Positions 47,701 through 59,700 of a stretch of 64,000 bases of DNA are shown here, piece by piece. The notes under the pieces were generated by a model that did no database searches, was not told the origin of the DNA, and saw only the letters and a list, made by a program, of their open reading frames with translations. Position 1 is the stretch's first letter; each line of letters begins with the position of its first letter. The stretch spans positions 13,903,476 through 13,967,475 of the forward strand of contig NC_049989.1 of the NCBI RefSeq assembly GCF_000003815.2, in the 5' to 3' direction. Origin of the DNA: Branchiostoma floridae (taxonomy: Eukaryota; Chordata; Leptocardii; Amphioxiformes; Branchiostomatidae). The translations under genes and the position numbers were made by a program.

Positions 47701-50700
47701 GCTAAGTGAACCGGCAATGATCTGGTGTGCTGCACTGTCTCCAAAGAATCGTTTGCGCAAGGTTAGGGACTCTTCAAAACGACTAAGGGCTTTTGTAATA
47801 TTGCCATCAAAGACAAAAAGATTTCCCAATTCTTCAAGTATATCCGAGCGTTCAAGTACGTCCCTTTCTGTATCGTTTATTGCTGCTTCGAAATATTCTT
47901 TGGCTCTTCCTGAAAGGTACATGTTTCTAGCAATCTGACCCCTGCATTTGTTGGAGGCATCAAAGATGGTCATTTCTATTGCCCTTTTAGGTTGCAACCC
48001 CAACCTGTTATTTACTATGTCTAGTATATACTTCTTCAAAGGAATAGCCCTGCAGTGGTATCGAAAAAGGACTTCGGTGTTTGGAATGTGGAATACTGCC
48101 ATCAGCGTATGTTGAGATAACTGATGCGTTTGGGGACACATTTGCACAAGAGGGGACATACTGTCTTTTTGTCCGCCGTTGGCCAAATATGTTCTCAACC
48201 GAATCTCAGCAGAGATACTTGTCAGTACCGTGAGGTGGGTTGCATTCTCTTCGTGGACCTTTTTCGTTTCCTTAAGTTCAACTATCACATCCCATGCGCT
48301 AGCAAGGTTAATCTGATAACACAGAGATAGTAGCTCTAAGGCTACGTCTGGAAAACGATAGATGTCGTTCTTGACATTTATCAATTGCCCAGTAGGCTCG
48401 CGGGAGAAAAACTGCCCCCTGTTATCCAACAGTAAGACTAGCATAGCAGATTGACAGGATTGGATGGGCGAAAGTAGGTCATCCGTCATGATTTCACTTA
48501 GTTTTCTCATATACTCGTCTGTCAGACTTTCTTCCCCAGTTAGGAAAGTACACCGCCTGAGGATGTCGGACAGGTGGTACCCTTCTGCTAGGGTAACCTC
48601 TAGCCGCTGAAACTTTGCCATTTCGGCAGGGGTTTGAATTAGGCTAACGGGAAGCTTGGTCTTCGTCTGGTCTCTTCCAAATGGAGTCTTACTGGCCCAA
48701 GGCATGAAGCCGTCGAAGGCAAAGCCACGAGGTGTGGCAGAGTCGAAGAACCAGGCTTTCCCCGGGTCGTCGGATTGAAAATCGTTGAGTGACGGGATGG
48801 CCATGGCTGGGAGGATGGTCTCTCCCAGGTTGATGACTTTCAGGTGTAAGAAGTGTGTAAGGTTGAGGAAGTACCGCCTTGTGTCGTCATTGTCTTTCCC
48901 TTCCTCAATCAGAATGGCGAACTCCAGGTCAGAGTAGGGTGTGACCAGTTCTGTTGCCTGTGAGCCTAATCCGATGAAAGCGTACTTACATGGAGGGGGG
49001 CCGAGTGTGGCTATGCATTCGTTAACAAGGTCATGGATAAAATACTGTCTATCCTTGGCGATGTTCTTGAATAATGCCTTGACTGCTTCAGCTCGCTCAG
49101 CCTCGACTGTTATCATGACCGGATCATCCTCGTCGTATTGGTACGGATTGTGTTGCTGATCAATGGCGTCAAGTTGTGACTTAGCGCGCGTGCGCATCTC
49201 TTTAAGGCGCTTCTGGTGACGTTTGTACGAATCAGGGGAGCCCATGTTGGTGTCTACATTGGCAGTGTACTGGAGAAACCATTTCTCTGTGTCTTGAAGC
49301 CGTTTTATCAACTCGACATTAGATTTGTCCAGCCCTGTTCTGACCAATGCTGCGTTATACAAGGATGCTGCTTGTGTGAATTTTCTACCTTCTCTTGTTA
49401 TCTTGCCTCGCCGAGCGTAAACGTCACCCAGTCTGCACAGGCATTGGGCCTCCTTACACCGATTGGGTTGTTTAGGATCTATGTGCACATAGAACACGTG
49501 TTACATCGTTAAGAGTTTAGTCAGAAGGTTTTTCAATGATTACATATGCATATAAATCAACCCAGTATACTAAGTACGGAAATGTCGAATGTGGATTTTC
49601 TTCTTTCAATATTTCTGGTAGCAATTAGTCTGGTAGAGATAGCTTTTGGTGAATAATGGCATCTAAAATCAAAATGGTTAAATAGAAATTGTCTAATTTT
49701 GAAAACAATTACTTTTTGATTGACAGAATCAAACGATGTACCGTGAATCAGTCTCAGAGCAGACGCAAAGTTCTGTTCCGCCACGTCAAGCTTCCCATCA
49801 GCCAGTGCTTGGTCCCCTATTGCCAGGTGATCTTCGTAAGACCTGTAGGTGTGAGGGTATTAGGAACCTTTTATGTCTCCCAGTTTACGTCATTGAACGT
49901 AAAATATACGTTAGATATCTTAAGCTTCATACAATTCCGTCAGTGGTGGTTTGTTGGCTAAGTTATCGTAGTTGAACTTACAATTATATATAACTATTAG
50001 TAAGTAATCACACTACAAAGCATTGTAATGAAATTCTACGATGACCTACGGATTATTGAATCATCTTATCATTCATCTGTTCTATAAGCGTTTCAACGCT
50101 CCGTCCGTTAACCCAAAACTACACGCCATAAACAAATGGACATATATTCTTGTCAGCCATTCAGATTACGTTGACCCTTGTTAGCGCTATCGACAAAGCA
50201 AACATCACCACCATTATATTGTGCTTACCTAGCTACAGACTGTTGACTCTTTGAGGCACCAATGGCAACAGTGTTGGGTGACGTCATTGGGAAGTCCCGT
50301 GAAACGTGCCCCTGTTGTTGTCGTGCTCTGTGCTTTGAACACTATAATAGTAACGATCAGGAGGATTGAGTAATTTAGAATCTATCCTTATTAGAAAGCC
50401 ATATGACAAGAAACTAACAGTTTCCTATAACATGTGCTACGTCAAACAAAATTTTGTGTATCTTAGTGTGGTTAATTGGAATCATAAAAACAGTAAAATG
50501 CTACAGTGAAGCATATAACAATTTTGTCTGAAGCCTAGTCACATTAAAAGATGGAATCACATCCGAGAGATGTCACTTTGTTCTTTACATAATTCTTATT
50601 CTAGTATTACCCAAATGTTACACAATCAAGTAAATGTTATTTCCTAGAGCAACTGAGTCCCCAGCATTTACATATCTGTTTTCATATCATAGAAATGATC

Positions 50701-51411
50701 ACTATTTACCTGATTTTTTACCGTTTTCGTTCCTTGCCTGATTCTTGCCGTGTACTTTAAGCGGTGAATGAGTGCCACTTTGCCTTGAAACTCCTCACAT
50801 CGTGACAGTGCAGTGTTGTACAGAGCAGTGGCCATGGTCAGATTTGTTGTGTCTTTAGTTTCTGTACCTCTTTTCAGATACACGTCACCCAGACTCTTGA
50901 TCGCTTCCGTCTCCAATATATTGTCATCGTTTACGATCCCTTCTATCACTAACTTGGTACACTCAATCAATAAATACTTCTCGTTGCCACCAACAGTCAA
51001 TTTTCGGTCAAGGTGTTGGAACTTTTCGGCTACTTTGGCAACTGAAGACAGTTTCTTGTCGACAGTAAGGGGTTCATAACTACTCGAAGCAGTTGATCGC
51101 TTCCCTAACCTTAATTTCTCTGCATAATGGTAACGATATTCAAGACTATCATCCACATCTGCGTCTTTACTTCGGAGCAGTGCTGTCCTGTACAACACCA
51201 TGGCCTTGTCGAACTTCTCCGGGATTTTGTTAAGTCTCCCCTTTTCTACATTCACGTCACCCAGAGTTTTGAGCACCTCCACTTCCACCGACCTGTCCAT
51301 GTTCGCCATGGCGTCCAGCAGGGCACGGAGGTAGTCTGTCTCCGTACTCACCAGTCCCTGTCTCGTACTCTTGGCGTCCACTGCGCGAAGTTTCTCACAG
51401 ACTCGCAACAT
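44721..51411 (-). pseudogene. NTase-TPR gene C, TPR region disrupted
   Basis: Exons are 51411-50710 (start ATG at 51411, MLRVCEKL), 49842-49742 (101 nt, as in gene A) and 49478 down to 44721. The NTase core is intact (GLGSQATE, SDLEFAIL, FAFDGFMPW, DVKNDIYRFPD). The frame stays open through about five TPRs to a TAA at about 47161. Further TPRs (consensus GDHKKAISYFEQSLTMAKIIYG) continue in the same frame after that stop. A one-base A insertion near 46995 (in a run of seven) shifts the frame. A 6-bp insertion at about 45777 gives TGA and another at about 45012 gives TAA TAG. Gene A has none of these. If translated, the product would be a truncated NTase with few TPRs; whether that is functional is open. 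Sequencing or assembly error could explain the homopolymer change but hardly all four lesions. Confidence 0.8.
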
Positions 51412-53061
51412 GTTGGGTACTGAATGGTTTTACAGTTAAGATTTTAAATATCTCAGAGTGTGATTAAAGTAGAGTGGCACTACAGACGGCACCGATCTAT
51501 GTTGGAGTAGCAAGCAACATGGCGGACAACTTGCTGCGTAGCAAGCTGGAACAGCACACTTGAGACTTTGACCCCTTGTCACCAGGTTTATTTGCTCTTC
51601 CAGTACACACGTGGCCGATGAGCAGGTAAAGCGTAAGAAAACATTTTGCTCCGAAAACCAACAAACAGTTAGGATCTGATAAGTTCTGCCTGGTAATTCA
51701 GCATGACTGAACAAACCTTATCTGGGTGTATAATTTATAGACCTCGTTCTAATCCCCCAATGCCCTAGCTTCCTTCCTCTTTGGGCACTTCAAACAACGC
51801 AATACATTAACCATGATCTACCCGATACCTTTGACGACTTTTTAAATTTTCGCTTGCAGTTTCACAACCAGCAAACACGCCAAAGCACAAAATTATACAC
51901 TAAGCTTCATTGATTACATTAACATTACATCCCACGTACTTACTTGTGTCAGAGGGGGAGTTACTCTTGGAGTGAGTCCACCCCATTTTGCCATGTTTGA
52001 GAACTGTTGGTGTTAGTTTTGGTGGTAGCAAGGCCATCTTTTGTCCTCCATGAGTAAGTCCGTTTTCAGACCATTGGACTTACTGTGGGTGAAAAGAGGA
52101 CTACGTCGTATGGTCCATAGTAAGTCGTTTATAAGCCCTACCTAAAAGAGATCCGAGCCAAAAAATAAACGGCTGCATGGACGCGTGTTTTTAGCGGTGA
52201 GAAATTTCCTTTTAGCCAGCGGAACTGATCTCAAAAGTTGGTGAAAGCTCGTTTGTAACTGAGGAAATTAGCAGGTAAAGTTTTGCAGCCGCGTGCTAAG
52301 TCGGAGGTACACAGTCCAGGGTTCTGAGTGGTGCGGTTGTACACTCGCAGCGAAAAAGTGCCTTTTGTGGGGATTGACTAATCGTAGTTTGTAGTATAGT
52401 TGACGTTGAAATTTTTTTCCCACGATATAGGGTAAATGTGCTCGACATAGAATGAAAAATCTGCTTACATTTCACGTAGCTTCATTATGAACTCGCCAAT
52501 TTAAAGCAAGAATTATAACAGAAGTCTATGGGAAGAAGAAACTCATCAATGAGACCTTAACGACATGGTGATAAATGGGCGTTTATTTATTTGTCTGGCT
52601 GTACTATCATCCAAGGTTACCCAACTACTAGTGAGTATTGGCTATTTTTAAGGGCTAACCTGGGCAGAGAAATACAATGTTATTACATAGAGCAATAGCT
52701 TATTGCTAACACGCTGGGTAAGTTATGATACAACAAAGTTCACACAGTTCATGTACATACTATATTAACTAGTGACATGGTAAATACTGACACCGTTGGT
52801 GTTATACAGAGAACGGGTCCCCAAAGGAGGTCCGTGCTTTGGTTCTGAATGAATACAGAGAAGCTGCATTACGTGTGTCAGGTGGAAGAGAATTCCACAG
52901 TCGGATGGCTCTGTGGACGAATGCTTTTTGAGTTACAACACTTGGTGGGGGGGGGGGGGGGTACATTGTCATTGACGTAGGGTTTGGTTATCCCAACTTC
53001 CCCACATTGTAGTAGTAGGCATCCTTCCATCTTTGCAGATGATGGTAGCGCTCTGTATCAG
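51412..53061. other. Intergenic region left of the polycystin gene
   Basis: Upstream region of gene C (promoter side, about 51412-51560) followed by about 1.5 kb of AT-rich sequence without a supported gene. A 13-14 bp poly-G tract lies at about 52950-52963. GAATTCCACAGTCGGATGGC (about 52890-52910) resembles retroelement 3' sequence, tentatively. Confidence 0.4.
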
Positions 53062-53062
53062 G

Positions 53063-53275
53063 TCAGGGTGGTTGACAGCGTCTACTGTGGCTCTGTAGGC
53101 CGATCCTGGCATGGCAGTCACGGCCACAGTTTGGACATTGACATTGACAAACGAACAAAAAGCCATTTTCTCTTGAAATCGCAGAACCCACAAATTTTGG
53201 AAAAAGTGGGGCTTTTCGTCTCCCTCTGCTTCCAAAAAAGAAGTCAAAACCAACCTGTTTAGAAATAGCCAACAC
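53063..53275 (-). pseudogene. LINE reverse-transcriptase C-terminal zinc-finger remnant
   Basis: The minus-strand frame ends with CPNCGRDCHARIGLQSHSRR and then a cysteine. This matches the C-x2-C...ARIGL-x-SH-x4-C pattern that, as I recall, closes many non-LTR retrotransposon ORF2 proteins. Nothing resembling the rest of a reverse transcriptase lies upstream, so this is a 5'-truncated relic. Confidence 0.55.
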
Positions 53276-53761
53276 TAGTATTAGAGTAGAGTATTGTTCA
53301 TAACTTTCTATTGTTACTTGACTGTATATCTACAAGTTAAACGCTTGTTACTATGACTTAGACGCTTGTTACAAAATCTACTCATACAGTCTAAACGTCT
53401 TGGTATAGCGTTAATATATCTTTCATATTTCATATTATGCCCACTATTATAAGAAACCTGTACAGTCGATACTAAAGGCCGCTACAATATATACACGTAG
53501 ATATTACTCTCATTACTTGACATTGTATAGTCTCATCGTGCCAGACAACACCTGCAGTATTGTTAACGTCAGATCTGCCACAAGCGAAGGTCGGCATTAC
53601 GCGTGCGAAAGCTTGCTACGTCATAACAACGCTCGACCTTGATCTCTATCTACCAGACTTTATATTTAGAATGGTTGATAAAATGACCTCAGCCTACTAC
53701 ATCATTCTTGGAGATCGCATGATTTCTAAAATAACATGGCATCATTTGACCGATGACAACG

Positions 53762-56700
53762 TCATTTTCTAGGTAATTCAAAAGCCTGATAGTAGCTTCG
53801 CATCACATTCTCTGCGACTTGTCTCTCTTTCATGGCCCGTGTAAGAAGGTCCAGTCGAGTCAAACGATCATTCAATCTCTCCGATGCCAGCATGTCATCC
53901 TCTGTAAACCATCATCATCGCGTCAGGGGGAGACAAATAAACATCACAAGTAGGAATTATACATGGTGACGACGACTTTATCTGCATCCAAATATGAATT
54001 TTATGAGCTAATATGGACACACTAGGATGAGCGCCTTAACCACCTTGGTGTTATCACAGTTTATTGCAATCCCTGCCCTAAGGTTGATTGCCAGTAACAA
54101 TAAAAAGCCAAACAGAAAATCAACAACATTATAACATTTCAATACTCTAGTCTAAATGCTGACTACTACTTCTGCGTGGAGGCTTGACTTACCCTGACTT
54201 GCAGTGTTAGCCAGACCAAGGAAGTTGGCAAGCCTCCTCCACAACTCCTGCAGAATCTCCCTATGTTCCTGAGGCGGCGTGAACCCTCTCATGACCACAA
54301 GTGCATCATTGATGATGGCCACCAGGATGTTGATGATGATGATGAAGACGATGCACAGATAGGCGTACAGGAACAAGGGCCCAATGATTCTACTGGTGCT
54401 TAGTCCTTTCTCAAATTGAAATTCCCCAGTGAACAGAGGAAGAGACTCTTTCCTGAGGTGACAATCGTGGAGTATTCCTGTAAAAGGTATTTCACTCATC
54501 AAGAGTCTTGCGACTGCTCTTCCTTCCCTCCATGATCAGACTAATGGTTGACTTACTTTGTGTCTTTTGACATCGACACTCTTTTATCTTTGTGCTTTAT
54601 GCACTATCTTATTTATTTGCTTTGTCTGCCTAATAAATACAATACAGGGGAAATGATATATATTAGTAAGTTACCGGGCACGCAGTACTGTCCTAATTTT
54701 GGTCCTAACGTTAGAACGTTAAAGGATGTAGACATATGCCAAGTGTCACTGATGATAAAAATACCGTTCCCAAGAAAACGGGAACAAAAAACGGTAATAA
54801 CCTGTCCACACCTGTATTTTCAGTCCGAACACCAAGTGTCCCAGCTGCACGAATGACATAAACAGGAAGGTGAAGTAGACGGCAAAGCCCGCGACCTCTG
54901 GTAACATGCGCCGTAATGACGTCATCAAGACGGACATGAGCGGGTTGAAGCGAAGGAGGCGAAGAAACTTTAAGATGTTGATGAAGGCGACGGTGGCCAC
55001 TGTCCAAACAAACGCCTGGTTCCAGAAGGAAGCAATATCGAAGCTGATGTACTTCGACTCTATAAGAAAGGGAGTAAGAAAAGATTAGAATTGCATCATG
55101 AAATGTACAATATATAATCAACTTTTTAAAAGTTGAACATAGTCTTCTCTACACAGCCACTGTCTAAACAAACACCTGGTTCCAGAAGGAAGCAAGGTCG
55201 GAGCTGATGAACTTCGACGACTCTAAAGAAAGGGGGCAAGAAAAGGTAATTGCATCATGAAATAATTTAATCAACGTTATTGAAAGCTGAACATCGTCAG
55301 TGAACAGACGTTTCAACCGGACGTCGTCTTCATCGGCGCATAATGAACAGTTTTTATCGGTGCTGAGTTTGTGTAAATTTGTCATTAGAGATGGGTTGTG
55401 AACAAAAGAATACTAATTTCAATTATTTTGCCAACTATTTACGAGGGCTTCTTAAAGCTGTCTCATGTCATATATTTTGATGTCCAATGTCATATGATTC
55501 GTCACTAAAGCAAATTAAATGTACAAACTAAAAGTTATTACCATGATGATGAAGCAGTAGCTTGTTGAGGGTACGCCTTGATGTAATGTAGTCTACAGCA
55601 AACACGGCAAAAGCGATGAAAGAAACCAGGATGTTGACAATCTCGAGAAAGTTCCACGGTTGTTGGTAGTACCTTTTCCCTTGTTCCTTCATCATTTTTG
55701 CTTCTCTGTACAGCGTGTACAGGAAACACGCCACGTAAAGGATGTGCAGAACCAGGATTATATACCCTGCTGGGCCCACGAACCGATGTAAGCGGTAGGT
55801 CCGGATAGAACGGGACGGCACCGCCCCTCCCATGTTGAGGAACTCCACCGTGTACGACATCGTGCTGAAGAAGTTGATGTTGGCGTTATAAACCGTGAAC
55901 TCCACGACGACAGCGCGTGTATAGCGGTCAATCCAGTCGGCTTCCTTCAGGTCAGCGATGACACCGAGGGCAGCATCTTTGTTTCTGCCTACTCCGGCAA
56001 CATAACCTCCCGAGCCGTACGTGGCAATGTCTGCCATCACGGGCAGCTCGCCACCAGAGTCGGGGATCTGGTAGGTCCAGGGGGATTGCTCATGGAAATC
56101 TTCGGACGAATTGGAGGAGGAGAGGAGTCTCCATCCGGGTAAAAAGTCTCGCGTTTCCCCGTCTGAGAAGGAGTTACCGCTGTTGCATTCCTGGTTCAAG
56201 AACAGGCTGGTGTAGCGCTGGTGAAAGCCACAGGATCCTTGAAGTGGGCGGAAGAAGATAGCAATTTTTATATTCATGTATTAATATACGTTCTATGCAA
56301 AAAAAATATGGTTTCAGAAAAAAAAATCAATGAAAAAAGATAAAAGGGCTTTGTACCTATTCAGCGTAATCATTTCTTTTTCAATATTTAACGTTGGTTT
56401 CTGAAATATCACTTTACAGAGCAGTCATCAGACCACGCTGACGTGATGAATGTACCTTTACACCGACAGAACGGAACACTAATGCATCCAGCATACCGCA
56501 ATTGATTTAATCACGTTCTGCTAAAGATGAATGCTTACTGGATTTAACTCGTATCTGCTTGAAGCGTGCAGCTCCGATCCTGTAAGAAGCGGCGTCACTG
56601 ATGAAACGCTTCCGTCTCCAACCGACTTTATCACCGTTGTAATGTTGTTCCTGGAAAAGACCCGGAACAAGGACATCGCGCGCCCACGACCAATAGTCAT

Positions 56701-59700
56701 CCGTCGTTTGGATCTGTGAACAAATAGCTATTGTAAGAGTTTTATCTTCGAAAAAGTATCCACGCAGACACATAGTAGAATTATGTGTGTGTGTGCATGT
56801 GTGTTCTGACCTATGCAAGCTTAAGTGGGTATTACATATATATATATATATATATATATGCGCCTTATGATAGAAATAAGGGAATCATAGAATCTGACCT
56901 GAACAAAGTCCGTTTGGAAGATGCCACCTAAAGTGGTGTAGGCGTGGTGAGAGTAGACGTTTGTACCGCCATTAGCCACCACGAGCAGAATCATCACGAT
57001 CACGAAGAAGCCGACAACCTCTTGTATCACATTGTCTGTTTGTCTTCTTGTCTCTTCCTTCTTCTTTCGCTCTATCTGTGATTCTGCATCCGACTTGTGA
57101 TGCTTCGAGAGAGCCATATGTAGCTGCTGTTTAGCCACTAGTACAAATGAAAGATGTACACAGATTTTAGCCAAAGTCATCCCCATATTCACTTCAGTGT
57201 TGATATTGAATAACTCGACACAGATATGAACAAAACAAAATTGCAGGTAGTTCTGATGCCATGCTTTTAGCATCTATCTCATTGTTAGATTAAAACAAAT
57301 GCCAGAACACAAATCGATGATGGCCGAAGTACCTTTTAAGTGCACATACTTCCATGGCGTTTACACAACGTTGACAGGTCTACAAGTACATTGACAGACT
57401 AATCGGGTAAAAACATGAGTCTAATAGAGTAAAAAGTGATTCTACTAGATTCTGTTTTGAACATAATGATATTCAACGTCAATTAACAGCCTCTGAGCTG
57501 GCAGGACTTGGCACCCACGGATTCTGATACTACAAAGTGCTACAAACCTCTCATGGTGGCACGGTGAGATATCCAGGCAAACAGGCCGCCTTCTGACGGA
57601 CTGGAATCCTCCACGTCAACGTGTTGTCTGACGTAGTCGTCCCGCGTCGATACCACCGCGGCTTTCTTACAGATTAAGGACACCAGGGCAGAGACAGCCA
57701 GTATCTGCGGGAGGAGCAAAGACAATGGTGGCGTAAATGTGGTGAAGCCTGCCGTGAACACAGTTCACTGACTAAATAGTAACAAATGAAGTGTGTGGTG
57801 CCAAAAGAATGTTCTAGACAGTTGGACAGATAAAATTGCATGACTTCCTCCTCTTATATGTAGTTTCGTTCCTTTGGGATCCCCCTCAAAATCCCATTAC
57901 AAAAGTTTCTTCTAGGGCACCACATTTACGATGACACATGATCAGGCAGCTCTTACCTTGACTGGCTCAATTACAAAGACATCTTGCACGAAGGACATCA
58001 AGAATGTCTTCAGCCATGCGTTTGCCTTCTCAGGTCCCCACTCCATGCTGTAGAGAATGGTGAAGAATGCCGATACGCAGCAGACAAGGACCAGGACTGA
58101 CCAGGCCACGTACACAAACCCATGGGGAAGAAATTGGGAAGATGACCGTGTTTTCAAATTCAAAGATTTTGCGTCTCCTTTCTCTGCAACATACACTGAA
58201 TTCTTGCCTGTTTGTTTCTTTTCTTTGCACCGATTGAAGAGCTGGATGAGGAGCACGTTTACTGGGAGGACACACAGTGACGTAATCGTGCTGACGTATA
58301 ACTCATGAAGGGTAAAGGAAACTATCCCAAGATTCACCACTGTCGTCTGCTCCACATTGTCTTCCGTTTTGTACCACATGGCGTTGGCAATCATGGTGGT
58401 GTAAATGATACACAGTCCACATGAGAGACGTTGGACCTTACTGAAATGGCTTCCACTGGGGCAGAATAAGGTGGAGAGCCAGATGTGCTCATTTCTAAAA
58501 TCGCGGGCTGCCTTTGTAGTGAAAAGATGGAAGGACGACAGATCGTGCTCTGTTGAAGCAGGAAGAATCCGGTTGATTCTACCGTCCCCGCGGTCCAGTG
58601 ACAGCCAATGGTTACAGAGAAAGCTGTTTCTGTATATTAAAAACAAAACAAAAAGCTTTGAATTCAATGTACGTCAAGGTTGTTGTAAACGACCACCCAG
58701 GGACCGACAAAATCTGGTCCATATGGACAGGTGATCACCTAGGGTGGGATTCTTGATAATGCTTGTGTCAATGGGAAATATGAACTAAGGGACCACCAAA
58801 CATGATCACATTGAGTGTTGAGCTGATCACTTGTACAGGTTTGACCTGTACTTGAACTTTACATGGACTGAACAGGTAAACGTGTTATTTTCATTATTTC
58901 TAATTTGTACGTGCAAATAATGCATTCCGTAAACGTTATTGAAAACTGCTCTCGAAAACATAAATCATATCTCAATTGTACTCACGTGTCTCCTGACTGC
59001 AGATCCCGCACAATGACTTTATCTAGCTTCCAGGCCCTGTCATCGCCGCCCTGGTTGTCGTGCCAGATCTGAAGTCGATGAAGATCACCCAGACTTTCTT
59101 CTACAGCCATCAAGAAGATATCCACGCCACCAGCCTGGAAGGTCTAAGGTAGATAATGGTAAACGCTTAAGGGTGTAAATGGTTGATTTCAAACAAGCTT
59201 GTGGACTTTGGACAATACCTGATGGCCTTGAATTTACTGTAATATAATTCAAGGCCAGCTTAAATATGCTCAACTATCGAAATAAACACATCATGTCAGG
59301 GTACACACAAAGCTTAGAGATGTCGTCACTACTGTGTAATTCTTCCACATATTTCTTTGTCATCTTTATATATTGTGACCTTAGTACCTCATTCGCTGTG
59401 AGGTCGATAAAAAGGAAAAAACTGACCATTCCATGTGATGTCAATCAGGAAAAAAGTCTTAGCAACTATATACGTCTAGCAAACAATATAATCATACAAC
59501 AAACAACATAGCAATGTACATCGTTATGTTGAATCCTTACCTCCGGGCCTTGCTTGAACACCCTGACTCCAGTACTCCCTTTGTCTCCAAATAATGAGAA
59601 CGCCACGTTAGACTTAGTTCCAGACCCTCTACTGTAACTGGTGTAAACCGTTATCTTGTAATAGTATGTGTCCGTGGAGCGGTTGTCCGGTAGACTATGG

